Shown: one piece after another, positions 35,822 to 45,078 of the stretch
Layout: each line of letters opens with the position of its first letter
Position numbering within the stretch: position 1 is the stretch's first letter
Assembly (NCBI GenBank): GCA_017434755.1
Contig: JAFRER010000003.1
Location: forward strand, 248,001 to 312,000
DNA: 64,000 bases
Reading direction: 5' to 3'
Origin: Oscillospiraceae bacterium
Lineage (GTDB): Bacteria > Bacillota > Clostridia > Oscillospirales > Oscillospiraceae
Translations under genes and position numbers: made by a program
Notes under the pieces: model-generated
Seen by the model: the letters and a program-made list of their open reading frames with translations, nothing else
The model's database searches: none
What the model was told of the DNA's origin: nothing

Positions 35822-37018
35822 TCAAAAATGCTTATTCAGTTTAATATTTCCGGTCAGATCCCTGACGATGACACCTTTGATTTCAAGCATCGTGACAGCC
35901 GATAAAACCTTGTGCGCGGAAAGGCCGCTCATGACTATAAGCTCATCGATCACCGATATGCCCCTCTCGATAAGAGCGACCAGCGCGGACTGCTCATCCG
36001 AAAGGCTTGCTGTTTTTCTTTTCCATTCGATCAACGCAGCGGGATCAGAACCCGGAGCCTTTTTCTCCGGAGCATCCGAGATCGCCTTCCCGACTTCCTC
36101 TGATGGATCAGCCAAAGCATCCGGTCTGTCCGACGAATAATGCAGATCAGGAAAAACTGCTGCATATTCCGAAAGAACATCCCAGCCGCATCCGACCGGT
36201 CTGGCGCCCATTTTAAGCAGGTCCAGCGTGCCGATGCTCTTATCGGAATCGGCATTGCCGGGGACGGCAAAAATATCTTTCCCCTGATCGAGCGCTTCAT
36301 TAACAAAATACCGCGTACCGCTCTTTTCCGGAGCTTCTACCACGACCACCCCTGATGAAAGGCCCGCAGCAACTCTGTTCCTGTCCCGGAAAAACGATCT
36401 CAACTGGATGGTGCCGGGAGCATATTCACTGATCAGGGCTCCCTTTTCAATGATCTCATCCGCCAGAGGACCGTGTTCGAGTTCATGAGAAGTTCCGAGC
36501 ACGCCGATACACCGGTCCCCTGCAAGCAGTGCTCCTTCCGCGGCCGAACGGTCGACCCCGGCCGTCAATAAGGAAACGACATAACCGCCGCACCGCACGA
36601 TTTCATACGAGAGCCGTTTCCCCATTCTCAGTCCGTATTGACTTGCCTTTCGCGTACCGATCACCGATATCACGGCAAACTCATCAACAGCAGGCAAAAC
36701 GCCTTTCACATATAATACCGGCGGAGGTGAATAGATGTTTTTCAGTCTGAACGGATATCGAGGATCGTCAAACGGCAGGATATCGATCTTCTGTTTTTCG
36801 CATTCCCCGATGATCCTTTCCACTCTGTCAAGGCCGGTACTGCAGATAAGAGATGCATGATCGGCGCTTAATCCTCTGAATCTTCTGAGCTCTGATTCAC
36901 CGGCTGAAAACACTCCTTCCGGCCCGTTGAAATACGTCAGCAGATCTGTGCGGGTCTTCAGTCTCAAAAACGGAAAGCAGGAAAACCATATCCAGTAAAG
37001 TCCGCTTTGATGGTCCAT
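35822..37018 (-). CDS. dprA: DNA-processing protein DprA
   Basis: A 398-residue Rossmann-fold protein that loads RecA on incoming single-stranded DNA during transformation. The SVIGTRKASQYGLRMG, ISEYAPGTIQ, FFRDRNRVAAGLSSGVVVVEA and FAVPGNADSDKSIGTLDLL blocks are DprA-like. A C-terminal winged-helix domain follows (about 330-398). Two canonical spots deviate: the usual G(I/V)DxxAHxGAL is GVDRSAAEGALLAG, and the DxxYPxxN loop is absent. DNA binding may differ. Start ATG 37018 lies one base after the upstream stop, with GGGAG. Confidence 0.87.
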   Translation of the reverse strand: MDHQSGLYWIWFSCFPFLRLKTRTDLLTYFNGPEGVFSAGESELRRFRGLSADHASLICSTGLDRVERIIGECEKQKIDILPFDDPRYPFRLKNIYSPPPVLYVKGVLPAVDEFAVISVIGTRKASQYGLRMGKRLSYEIVRCGGYVVSLLTAGVDRSAAEGALLAGDRCIGVLGTSHELEHGPLADEIIEKGALISEYAPGTIQLRSFFRDRNRVAAGLSSGVVVVEAPEKSGTRYFVNEALDQGKDIFAVPGNADSDKSIGTLDLLKMGARPVGCGWDVLSEYAAVFPDLHYSSDRPDALADPSEEVGKAISDAPEKKAPGSDPAALIEWKRKTASLSDEQSALVALIERGISVIDELIVMSGLSAHKVLSAVTMLEIKGVIVRDLTGNIKLNKHF

Positions 37019-37019
37019 C

Positions 37020-37775
37020 TTATTTCTCCCGCCTTTTGACTTCCCACATAAGGATCCCGGCTGCAACGGCAGCGTTCAGAGACTCCGCTGAAGGAGACAT
37101 CGGAATGATGACCTCATTGTCGCAGAGTCCGAGAAGCTCCCTGCTCAAGCCGCTTCCTTCATTTCCTATGGCAAACGCACAGCCGGAACAGTCGATGTTC
37201 CGGATATCCTCGGCTTTATCGGAGAGTACCGCGGCGTATAGAGTCAGAGCGTTCGAATCGACGAATCTTCTGAGATCCGGAAGATCGACCAGGTCCGTCC
37301 GCTGCCGGAAGATCGCCCCCATCGATGCTCTTACGGTTTTGCTGTTATAGAGATCTGCACAGGAACCGGTCAGCACGACACTGCCTATACCGAATGCGTT
37401 GGCGGTACGCAGGACGGTCCCGATATTACCGGGATCCTGTATATTTTCGAGCACTACAGCGGAATCTACTTTAGCTTCTTTATCCGGTTCCTGTATTTTT
37501 ACCGTAAACAGCGGTCCAGGACTGTTTTTCAGGGGAGATATGAATGAATAAAGATCCTCCGGAACTTCATACTGGGAAGGTATTCCCGGCACGACAGCAC
37601 CGGCGCTTCCGCACCATATGACAGACGTGATCTCCGCAGATGAAGCGCGCGCCTCATCCAGCAACGTTGCGCCCTCACAGACATATTCGCCGCAGAGGGA
37701 TCTGTATTCCCTTGATGCGGAAAGCTTTCGGATATGAGCGATAAGCGGGTTTTTCCTCGATGTGATCTTATCCAT
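37020..37775 (-). CDS. TrmH-family (SpoU) RNA 2'-O-methyltransferase
   Basis: A 251-residue SPOUT methyltransferase. An N-terminal substrate-binding domain (NPLIAHIRKLSASREYRS) precedes the trefoil-knot motifs IQDPGNIGTVLRTANAFG, FAIGNEGSGLS and IPMSPSAESLNAAVAAGIL. It probably methylates 23S rRNA or tRNA ribose, RlmB-like. It is the first gene of the 14-gene minus-strand run; AT-rich DNA upstream holds a likely promoter. Confidence 0.92.
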   Translation of the reverse strand: MDKITSRKNPLIAHIRKLSASREYRSLCGEYVCEGATLLDEARASSAEITSVIWCGSAGAVVPGIPSQYEVPEDLYSFISPLKNSPGPLFTVKIQEPDKEAKVDSAVVLENIQDPGNIGTVLRTANAFGIGSVVLTGSCADLYNSKTVRASMGAIFRQRTDLVDLPDLRRFVDSNALTLYAAVLSDKAEDIRNIDCSGCAFAIGNEGSGLSRELLGLCDNEVIIPMSPSAESLNAAVAAGILMWEVKRREK

Positions 37776-37890
37776 TTCTCTCTACTATAATTTATTATAT
37801 ATTCTACCGATTTTGTAGAATAGCACAACTGGTCCTTGTTCTGCAAGTCTCATCTGCAAATAGTTTAAAAATTTTTAATATCGGATATGA

Positions 37891-37919
37891 AAAACGGACA
37901 TCCGAACGATGTCCGTTTT
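37891..37919 (-). terminator. terminator of glyA
   Basis: An 11-bp stem AAAACGGACAT/ATGTCCGTTTT with a 7-nt loop, 25 bp beyond the glyA stop. Confidence 0.88.
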
Positions 37920-37944
37920 GAACGCAGCAAACTGCAGACCGGTA

Positions 37945-39147
37945 TTATTTTGCGTCAGACATTTGAGAAATGATCGAATCGATCTTTCTTGCAATATTAA
38001 CGAAATCCTCCGCGGTCTTTCCTTTCGTTGTCTCGGCGGCAGTTCCGATCCTTACGCCGCTTGTCTGAACGGGACTGCGTTTATCATTGGGAACGCAGTT
38101 CTTGTTAAGTGTGATGTAATGCTTATCGAGTTCGTCCTGGACAGCTTTACCAGAAATATCCGGATGCGTGCGGGTAAAATCAAGAAGGAAGAGATGATTG
38201 TCCGTTCCGCCGGTCACAACATCGTAACCGAGGCGGATGAACTCCTCACACATGGCCTTGCAGTTTTTGACAACATTCCCGATATACTCTTTGAATTCCG
38301 GCGTGCAGGCCTCTTCCGCGGCGACCGCCTTAGCGGCGATCACATGCTCGAGCGGGCCGCCCTGCGTGCCCGGAAAAATAGCCGCATCGACGTTCCCGGC
38401 CAGTTCTCTTCTGCAGAAGATCATGCCGCCTCTCGGGCCTCTGAGCGTCTTATGCGTGGTAGTGGTGATTATATCGGCTTTTCCGAAGGGGCTCTGATGA
38501 TAACCCGCCGCGACAAGGCCGGCGATATGCGCCATATCGACCATAAAGAACGGTTTTTTCTCAAGGCCGCAGTTATCGATCATTTCTCTGATGCGGGCAA
38601 AATCGATCTCTCTGGAATATGCGCTGGCACCGGCTAAAACGAGAGCGGGTCTGTATTCCCGGATCTTGTTTCCGATATCATCGTAATCTATGTAGCCCCT
38701 GTCATCCACATCGTAAAACTTCATATCGAAAAGTCTGCCGCTGAAATTGACAGGCGAGCCGTGCGTCAGATGACCGCCGTTATTGAGGCTCATTGCCAGT
38801 ATCGTGTCACCGGGCTCGAGCACGCTGAGATAGGCGGCCATGTTAGCCTGTGAACCGCAGTGAGGCTGCACATTGACATGATAATCCGTGTTGAACACTT
38901 CGCGCCATTTGGTGCAGCAGTACTCTTCGACCTCATCAATGAACTGGCAGCCGCCGTAATAGCGTCCTTTTCTGCCGCATCCGTCTTCCCTGACCGCGGG
39001 ATAACCCTCACTGTATTTGTTGGTAAGACATGATCCCATTGCACGCAGAACATTCTCGCTGACAAAGTTCTCACTGGCGATCAGTTCGATGTTCCTTTCC
39101 TGGCGTTCCTTTTCCTTTTCTATCATCTGAAATACACGGGATTCCAT
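37945..39147 (-). CDS. glyA: serine hydroxymethyltransferase
   Basis: A 400-residue PLP enzyme converting serine and THF to glycine and methylene-THF, the folate donor that TrmFO also uses. IELIASENFVSENVLRAMGS, HCGSQANMAAYL, the His-Asp block VDMAHIAGLVAAG and the PLP lysine in TTTTHKTLRGPRGG are intact. ATG 39147 with GGAGG 7 nt upstream is the start; a longer frame to 39210 lacks one. Somewhat shorter than the usual 410-420. Confidence 0.97.
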   Translation of the reverse strand: MESRVFQMIEKEKERQERNIELIASENFVSENVLRAMGSCLTNKYSEGYPAVREDGCGRKGRYYGGCQFIDEVEEYCCTKWREVFNTDYHVNVQPHCGSQANMAAYLSVLEPGDTILAMSLNNGGHLTHGSPVNFSGRLFDMKFYDVDDRGYIDYDDIGNKIREYRPALVLAGASAYSREIDFARIREMIDNCGLEKKPFFMVDMAHIAGLVAAGYHQSPFGKADIITTTTHKTLRGPRGGMIFCRRELAGNVDAAIFPGTQGGPLEHVIAAKAVAAEEACTPEFKEYIGNVVKNCKAMCEEFIRLGYDVVTGGTDNHLFLLDFTRTHPDISGKAVQDELDKHYITLNKNCVPNDKRSPVQTSGVRIGTAAETTKGKTAEDFVNIARKIDSIISQMSDAK

Positions 39148-39223
39148 CCGACTACCTCCATATATATGAAAATCCTTTGCAAGGATACCACAAGTTATTG
39201 TGTTTCTCAAGTAGTGATTTCAT

Positions 39224-39255
39224 AAAAATGAGTCTGCCGCGAAGCAGACTCATTT
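39224..39255 (-). terminator. terminator of the nucleoside transporter operon
   Basis: A 12-bp stem AAATGAGTCTGC/GCAGACTCATTT with a 6-nt loop and TTTTA tail on the minus strand, just past the last permease gene. Confidence 0.88.
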
Positions 39256-39273
39256 CCCGTACGGGTTTGCTTA

Positions 39274-40218
39274 TTACTTTGTCCTTACAAAAGGTTTTCC
39301 GTTCGCGGAAGGTACATGCGCGCTTCCTACGAAAAGGATGAGCACGATGACGGTAACTGCGTACGGGATCATGGAAAGGATCTGCATATTCACGCCGGAG
39401 GAGCCGCCGAGAACGACTTTGAGTCCCGAGCAGAGCCCGAAGAGCAGACATCCGAGAAGCGCACCGTGCGGGCGGAATTTTCCGAAAATAACGGCTGCGA
39501 TCGCGATAAAGCCCTGACCGACGATGGAGATGGGTCTGAACTGATTGGAGATAGCCATCGTGACACAGGCTCCGCCGAGTCCGGCAAGGAATCCCGAAAT
39601 GCTGACACAAAGGAAACGCATCCGGATGACATTTATACCGAGCGTCTCACAGGCCTGCGGATGTTCGCCGCAGGCTCTCAGCCTCAGGCCGAAACGGGTC
39701 TTGTAGAAAACGAACCAGACGATTAGCACTGCGAGGAATACCAGATAGGTCGAAGCATAATTGGCAAAGACGTTGTCAAGAAAACGTCCGAATACGGTTG
39801 AAGTGTCAAACAGGCCTTTGAACAGACGGGGTATCTTCATTGTAGAATCGAGCGGTATGGTGTCCGTCGAGTTGAACATGACCCTCGCGAGCATGATGAC
39901 GATGCCGGGCCCGAGCATATTGATGGCCGTACCGGAAATGGTCTGGTCGGCACCGAGTTTGACCGTCGCAAATGCGTGGAGCGCTCCGAAGAACATGCCC
40001 GCCAGTCCTCCGCAGAAGAAGCCGATCCAGGGGCTGCCGGTAAAATAGGCCACGACGGTGCCGGTGAAAGCGCCGGCTGTCATCATGCCCTCGATCCCGA
40101 TGTTCACAACTCCGGAGACTTCCGAGAAGCAGGAACCGAGAGCGGCATATGTGAGCGGTGTCATATAGATAAGAGTTGCATAAATGATGATACCGAGATT
40201 ATTTACGATATTTGTCAT
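39274..40218 (-). CDS. nucleoside ABC transporter permease (NupQ/YufQ type)
   Basis: A 314-residue permease with about eight membrane segments of the BPD_transp_2 family. EVSGVVNIGIEGMMTAGAF and GLRLRACGEHPQACETLGIN are family hallmarks. It overlaps the upstream permease by 4 bp (ATGA). Together they form the channel for nucleosides delivered by the BMP lipoprotein. Confidence 0.92.
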   Translation of the reverse strand: MTNIVNNLGIIIYATLIYMTPLTYAALGSCFSEVSGVVNIGIEGMMTAGAFTGTVVAYFTGSPWIGFFCGGLAGMFFGALHAFATVKLGADQTISGTAINMLGPGIVIMLARVMFNSTDTIPLDSTMKIPRLFKGLFDTSTVFGRFLDNVFANYASTYLVFLAVLIVWFVFYKTRFGLRLRACGEHPQACETLGINVIRMRFLCVSISGFLAGLGGACVTMAISNQFRPISIVGQGFIAIAAVIFGKFRPHGALLGCLLFGLCSGLKVVLGGSSGVNMQILSMIPYAVTVIVLILFVGSAHVPSANGKPFVRTK

Positions 40219-41348
40219 TTCTTATCACTCCCTTCCCCCTTTTCCGTATCAGGCGCTTTCTTCGGAGTATCTCTGTGGAGTTTTGAACCGACATATTTCA
40301 GTCTTTCGAAAACGATCGAAATAGATATGAAGAAGACAACGGTTCCGACGATAACACTGATCAGCTGAGTCGGTACATCGACAAGATTCAGCTTGCTGCC
40401 GCCATAGTTTAGCGCACCGTAAAAGATGCCGGCAGCAAGGACGCCGAAGGGATTGGAGCATCCGATCAAAGCGACGACTATTCCGGCAAACCCGAAGCCC
40501 TCCTGCGACGAAAACACACTGATCCTTCCGCCCATACCCATCAGCTGAAGAGCTCCGCCAAGACCGGCAAGCGCTCCGGAGATGCCGAGCGATGTGAGGA
40601 TGGACCTGTTGACCCCTATTCCGCCGTAAAGAGCGGCGTTCTTATTGGAACCGACCGCTTTGAGCTGATATCCGAGCGTAGTCTTTTCTATGATGAACCA
40701 GATCAACACCGTCACGAGAACAGCAACGATGAATCCCCAGTTGAAGGTAGGCGCAAGTTTGAACTTTGAAATAAAAGAGCTCGGGAACAATGTCCTTGCC
40801 TGATCCGCAATGTTCTTTGTCGCTTCAGCCGTGCCGTCGGAATGAATGGCGGGAATGCCGGCAATGTAATTCGAAAGGTAGAATGCGATCCAGTTGAACA
40901 TGATCATGCTGAGGACTTCGTTGATGCCCCATTTCGTCTTCAGAAATGCGACTATCAGGGCCCAGATCGCACCTGCTATCATTGCTGCAATAAAGCATAA
41001 CGGGATCAGTATGATACCCGGCAGATTTGAGAAAAGTATGCCGACACAGGCAGCTGCCATCGATCCGCAGACGAACTGTCCTTCCGCTCCTATGTTGAAC
41101 ACGCCGGTCTTGAATGAGAAGGCCACGGAAAGACCAACGACTATATACGGTATGGAGTATACAATGACATAGGAGAAACCCTTCAGAGTGGTGATGCTGC
41201 TGATAAGCTTTCCGTATGCTTCAACAACGCTGAGTTTCATAATGACCAGGAAAACGGCACCTACGATAAATCCCATAAGGATCGACAGGAGGATATGCAG
41301 GAAACGATGCTCTGCAATAAAATCCAGAACACTCTTTTTCTTTGTCAT
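40215..41348 (-). CDS. nucleoside ABC transporter permease (NupP/YufP type)
   Basis: A 377-residue permease with about ten hydrophobic segments. FKTGVFNIGAEGQFVCGSM and LGYQLKAVGSNKNAALYGGI mark the branched-chain/nucleoside permease family. It starts inside the ATPase gene stop (ATGA). The C-terminus is a charged cytoplasmic tail. Confidence 0.92.
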   Translation of the reverse strand: MTKKKSVLDFIAEHRFLHILLSILMGFIVGAVFLVIMKLSVVEAYGKLISSITTLKGFSYVIVYSIPYIVVGLSVAFSFKTGVFNIGAEGQFVCGSMAAACVGILFSNLPGIILIPLCFIAAMIAGAIWALIVAFLKTKWGINEVLSMIMFNWIAFYLSNYIAGIPAIHSDGTAEATKNIADQARTLFPSSFISKFKLAPTFNWGFIVAVLVTVLIWFIIEKTTLGYQLKAVGSNKNAALYGGIGVNRSILTSLGISGALAGLGGALQLMGMGGRISVFSSQEGFGFAGIVVALIGCSNPFGVLAAGIFYGALNYGGSKLNLVDVPTQLISVIVGTVVFFISISIVFERLKYVGSKLHRDTPKKAPDTEKGEGSDKK

Positions 41349-42886
41349 TGTTTATTTCCTCCTCCCGCCATCATAAGTCCGAGTTCATTCTCGTTCGCAT
41401 CTTTGCCCGGGATGGAGCTGACTATCTTCCCGTCAAAAATGACATCGATCCTGTCGGAAAGGCTCATGACCTCATCAAGTTCAAATGAAACAAGGAGAAC
41501 CGCTTTTCCTTTGTTCCTCTGCCCGACTATATATCTGTGGACATATTCGATCGCGCCGACATCAAGGCCGCGGGTCGGATTGACAGCAATAAGAAGATCC
41601 TTGTCATTCTGTACCTCTCTGGCAATAATGACCTTCTGCTGGTTGCCGCCCGACAGTGTGCCGGCAGGACGTTTTTCGCTGTTGCCCGGACGGATGTCGA
41701 AGCGTTCAATGGAGCCAGTGGCGTATTGGAAGATCTCATCGCGGTTGAGTATCTTTTTCTTCGAGAAAGGCTCCTCTCCGAAGTTCTGAAGAATGAGATT
41801 GTCTTCTATCGAAAAACTCAGGACAAGCCCGTGTTTCTGCCTGTCCGCCGGAATGCTGGATACGCCGTGGTCATAACCGAAACGCGGAGGCTTATTGAAA
41901 ACATCCGTCCCATTGACAAGCACCTGTCCGGAGGTCCCTTTTCGAAGTCCGGTAATGACTTCGACAAGTTCGGTCTGTCCGTTACCGTCGATACCGGCAA
42001 TACCTACTATCTCACCTTTTCTGACCTGCAGATCAAGACCTTTGACGATCTCCACCCCGCGGTAATCCAGACAATGGAGATCCTTTACATCGAGGATCAC
42101 CTCACCGGGTTCGATATCTTCCTTTTCGACCTTGAATGTCACATTCCGGCCTACCATCATACTGGCAAGATCGTTCTCGGTAACGGTATCGACATCAACG
42201 GTATTGATATATTTGCCGAGACGGATGATCGTGCAGAAGTCTGCAGATTCCTTGATCTCCTTGAGCTTATGGGTTATAAGGATTATGCTCTTCCCGTCGC
42301 GGGTGAGGTTGTGCATGATCCCTATAAGCTCAACGATCTCCTGCGGTGTGAGAGACGAAGTCGGTTCGTCCAGGATCAGGATCTCAGCGCCGCGGTAAAG
42401 CGCCTTCAGGATCTCCACACGCTGCTGCATGCCGACGGAGATATCCTCGATCTTGGCGTCAGGATCGATCGAGAGCCCGTACTTTTCCGAGATCTCAACA
42501 ACGTTCCTGCGGGCAGTGGCCATATCAAGAGAAATTCCCTTGGTCGGCTCCGTTCCGAGAACAATGTTCTGCGTGACGGTAAACGGAGCTACCAGCATAA
42601 AATGCTGATGGACCATACCGATTCCGACATCGATGGCGTCTCTCGGGTTGTTCATCTCAACTTTTTTGCCGTTGATGAAAATATCTCCCGATGTAGGCTT
42701 GATAAGCCCGTAAAGCTGGTTCATCAGAGTAGACTTACCGGCACCGTTTTCCCCGAGGATAGCATGGATCTCGCCTTTGTGGACAGTGAGCTGGATACCG
42801 TCATTGGCCGTGAAATCGCCGAACCTTTTAACGATATCCCGCATTTCGACCACAACGGTATTCATATCCACGTGTTCTTTTGACAA
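41345..42886 (-). CDS. nucleoside ABC transporter ATP-binding protein (NupO/YufO type)
   Basis: About 513 residues with two fused ATPase domains. The first has Walker A GENGAGKST, signature region ISVGMQQRVEIL and Walker B LILDEPTSSLT. The second has the degenerate loop GIDGNGQTE and signature LSGGNQQKVIIAREV, as is usual for sugar/nucleoside importers. I place the start at TTG 42886, 4-6 nt after an AAAGGGGGAG Shine-Dalgarno; ATG 42865 lacks one. It lies after a terminator downstream of the BMP gene, so it is probably expressed below the lipoprotein level. Confidence 0.93.
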   Translation of the reverse strand: MSKEHVDMNTVVVEMRDIVKRFGDFTANDGIQLTVHKGEIHAILGENGAGKSTLMNQLYGLIKPTSGDIFINGKKVEMNNPRDAIDVGIGMVHQHFMLVAPFTVTQNIVLGTEPTKGISLDMATARRNVVEISEKYGLSIDPDAKIEDISVGMQQRVEILKALYRGAEILILDEPTSSLTPQEIVELIGIMHNLTRDGKSIILITHKLKEIKESADFCTIIRLGKYINTVDVDTVTENDLASMMVGRNVTFKVEKEDIEPGEVILDVKDLHCLDYRGVEIVKGLDLQVRKGEIVGIAGIDGNGQTELVEVITGLRKGTSGQVLVNGTDVFNKPPRFGYDHGVSSIPADRQKHGLVLSFSIEDNLILQNFGEEPFSKKKILNRDEIFQYATGSIERFDIRPGNSEKRPAGTLSGGNQQKVIIAREVQNDKDLLIAVNPTRGLDVGAIEYVHRYIVGQRNKGKAVLLVSFELDEVMSLSDRIDVIFDGKIVSSIPGKDANENELGLMMAGGGNKQ

Positions 42887-42983
42887 AAGGACTCCCCCTT
42901 TCAACATGCCAGAGACAGATTGTTATGATTATTCATTTTACTATATCTGTGAGGATTCTTCCATCTTTTTATGAAGCAAAAAT

Positions 42984-43015
42984 AAAAAAATACCCTCACC
43001 CGAAAGGTGAGGGTA
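42984..43015 (-). terminator. attenuating hairpin between the BMP gene and the ATPase gene
   Basis: A 10-bp stem TACCCTCACC/GGTGAGGGTA with a 5-nt loop and seven Ts on the minus strand. It sits inside the operon, the usual device for making more binding protein than transporter. Confidence 0.85.
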
Positions 43016-43025
43016 AAAGGAATGA

Positions 43026-44117
43026 TCAGTCAGCGAGAGTGAACTCGGGAACTTCTTCCGCCAAAGTGGGAACAACGATCTTGCCGGATCCGATGTCTTC
43101 CATTGCCTGTTTTACAAGAGCAAGAACCTCATCGGAGATGTGAGTGGTGGTGGGGGCAATGCCGACGCCGTTGTTGCTCAGATCATAGAGATAGACGCCG
43201 CCTTTGAATGTTCCATCCTTGACAGCCTTGGAGATATCCTGGCTGGCAGTGTCAACGCGCTTCATAGCGGAGGTGAGGACGTGATCGGGAGCGAGGTTGG
43301 ACTGGTCGGTATCAACACCGATGGCCCAGATGCCCTCTTCGTTGCAGGCTTCGATAACGCCCATTCCGGTGCCGCCGGCAGCATGGTAGATAACGTCAGC
43401 ACCCTTGGTGATCATATCCTTGGCAGCAGTGGCACCGCCGGCAGAGTCGCCGAAGTTGTTTGCATTATACTGCAGGATCTTTGCATCCGGGCAGACGGAA
43501 AGAACGCCGGAGATGAATCCTACGCCGAACTTATTCATTGACGGGAACACCATGCCCTGTACATAACCGACGGTCTTGGTCTTCGTATAGGAACCGGCAA
43601 CGATACCCACGAGGTAAGAGGCCTGCTCCTGTGCAAACATCAGGCAGGCAACATTGGGAAGATCTGCGTTGGTGTCATCATCGATGATCGCAAACTTCTG
43701 ATCGGGATTGGCTTCGGCAGCCTGACGGGTCGCATCAGCGAGCATGTAGCCGACGCAGATGATGAGGTCGTAACCGTCATCGATAAAGGTGTTGATATTG
43801 GTCTGGTAGTCAGCATCGGTCTTGCTTTCAAGGTATTTTACGTCAAAGGTGGGATCCTCTGCCTGAAGTGCCTGAAGGCCTTCCCAGGAGGTCTGGTTGA
43901 AGGACTTGTCGTTGACACCGCCGACGTCGGTGACCATACCGATCTTGATCTTTGCCGCAGGAGCTTCGGCGGGCTGGGATGCCTGCTCGGCGGGCTGGGA
44001 TGCCTGCTCAGCGGGCTGGGATACCTGCTCGGCGGGCTGAGCTGCAGGCTGAGCGCCGCATGCGCACAGAGCAAATACCATGCAGAGTGCAAGAATCATT
44101 GCTAATGTCTTTTTCAT
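43026..44117 (-). CDS. BMP-family nucleoside-binding lipoprotein (NupN type)
   Basis: A 363-residue substrate-binding lipoprotein: signal peptide ending ALCAC-G, a repetitive Gln/Pro/Ala/Glu linker, then the BMP (PnrA-like) domain with IGMVTDVGGVNDKSFNQTSW, FAIIDDDT and GADVIYHAAGGTGMGVIEA. PnrA/NupN proteins bind purine nucleosides outside the cell. ATG 44117 has GGAGG 6 nt ahead. deoD lies directly upstream, linking uptake to phosphorolysis. Confidence 0.94.
   Translation of the reverse strand: MKKTLAMILALCMVFALCACGAQPAAQPAEQVSQPAEQASQPAEQASQPAEAPAAKIKIGMVTDVGGVNDKSFNQTSWEGLQALQAEDPTFDVKYLESKTDADYQTNINTFIDDGYDLIICVGYMLADATRQAAEANPDQKFAIIDDDTNADLPNVACLMFAQEQASYLVGIVAGSYTKTKTVGYVQGMVFPSMNKFGVGFISGVLSVCPDAKILQYNANNFGDSAGGATAAKDMITKGADVIYHAAGGTGMGVIEACNEEGIWAIGVDTDQSNLAPDHVLTSAMKRVDTASQDISKAVKDGTFKGGVYLYDLSNNGVGIAPTTTHISDEVLALVKQAMEDIGSGKIVVPTLAEEVPEFTLAD
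43970..44042. repeat. 21-bp tandem repeat coding for the lipoprotein linker
   Basis: About 3.5 imperfect copies of a 21-bp unit encode (Q/E)-x-SQPAE heptads between the lipid anchor and the BMP domain. In-frame repeats of this kind can change in copy number by slippage and so alter linker length. Confidence 0.85.
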
Positions 44118-44231
44118 GTAATTCCTCCATAGTTTTAATATTTCAAAGGTTATCCGTACCCTTTGGAATTCGAATATAATATAGCATGTTAAGTTTCTTA
44201 AATCAACAACAAGAAACTCCAAAAACGAAAA

Positions 44232-44951
44232 TTAAAGATCGTTGACCTTGACGGCCGTATCAAGCGCGATCTCGATCATCTCATTGAAGGAATTCTGGCG
44301 CTCCTCGGCAGTAAGCTCAACCCCGTTGAAAATGTGATCGGATATCGTGCAGATGCAAAGGGCGCGCTTCCCGGCCGCCGCTGCATTGGCATAAAGGGCT
44401 GCAGCTTCCATCTCGACGGCCATGATCCCCATCTTTTTGCAGATATCATTGCCCAGATAATGCTCGGGATGATAGAAATTATCCGAGGAATAAATGTTGC
44501 CCACATGCCATTTCGCCCCGCTTTCCTTTGCCGCTTCGACAGCAGCGGAAAGAAGCGTATAGTCCGCGATGGGTGCAAATGTGCCAGGGAAATGGAAAGT
44601 ATCAGTATAGTTTGAATTTGTGCAGGCCCCCATGCCGATCACAACATCCCTGACGTTTATATCATCCTGGAGCGCGCCCGCGGATCCGACTCTTATGATA
44701 TTCTCCACATTGTAGAAATTGAAAAGCTCCCAGCTGTAGATGCCTATAGAGGGCATGCCCATTCCGGATGCCATTACCGTTACGGGTATCCCCTTCCATG
44801 TACCGGTGCGTCCCTGGACTCCGCGGACATTATTAACGAGCTCGGCATCCTTGAGGAATTTTTCCGCTATGTACTTTGCTCTGAGCGGGTCCCCGGGCAT
44901 CAGAACGGTCTTTGCTATCTTATCGATCGGCGCATTATTATGAGGCGTCAT
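44232..44951 (-). CDS. deoD: purine-nucleoside phosphorylase (hexameric, DeoD type)
   Basis: A 239-residue phosphorylase: VLMPGDPLRAKYIAEKFL, GMGMPSIGIYSWELF, IRVGSAGALQDDI, VEMEAAALYANA and the catalytic Asp region CTISDHIFNG. It splits purine (deoxy)nucleosides into base and ribose-1-phosphate. It heads the operon with the nucleoside transporter. Start supported by GGAGGAG. Confidence 0.96.
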   Translation of the reverse strand: MTPHNNAPIDKIAKTVLMPGDPLRAKYIAEKFLKDAELVNNVRGVQGRTGTWKGIPVTVMASGMGMPSIGIYSWELFNFYNVENIIRVGSAGALQDDINVRDVVIGMGACTNSNYTDTFHFPGTFAPIADYTLLSAAVEAAKESGAKWHVGNIYSSDNFYHPEHYLGNDICKKMGIMAVEMEAAALYANAAAAGKRALCICTISDHIFNGVELTAEERQNSFNEMIEIALDTAVKVNDL

Positions 44952-45078
44952 ATAGTTCTCCTCCTGATAATAGAATGATTGATTCAGCTGTAATGATTAT
45001 ATTTTCTCACATCCTAAAAGTCAAATTGAAAAGGCCGGATGTGTATGCTATTATTAAGAAAAAACGGAGGGCGGAATC

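Noticed and set aside
41537-42883. Long open frame (448 codons) on the plus strand antisense to the nucleoside ABC ATPase
   Set aside because: It mirrors the codon structure of the real gene, has no recognisable domain, and the opposite frame carries all ABC motifs.
43970-44042. CRISPR-like repeats
   Set aside because: The units are contiguous, in frame and lack spacers; they encode a linker. No CRISPR array or cas gene was seen anywhere in the window.
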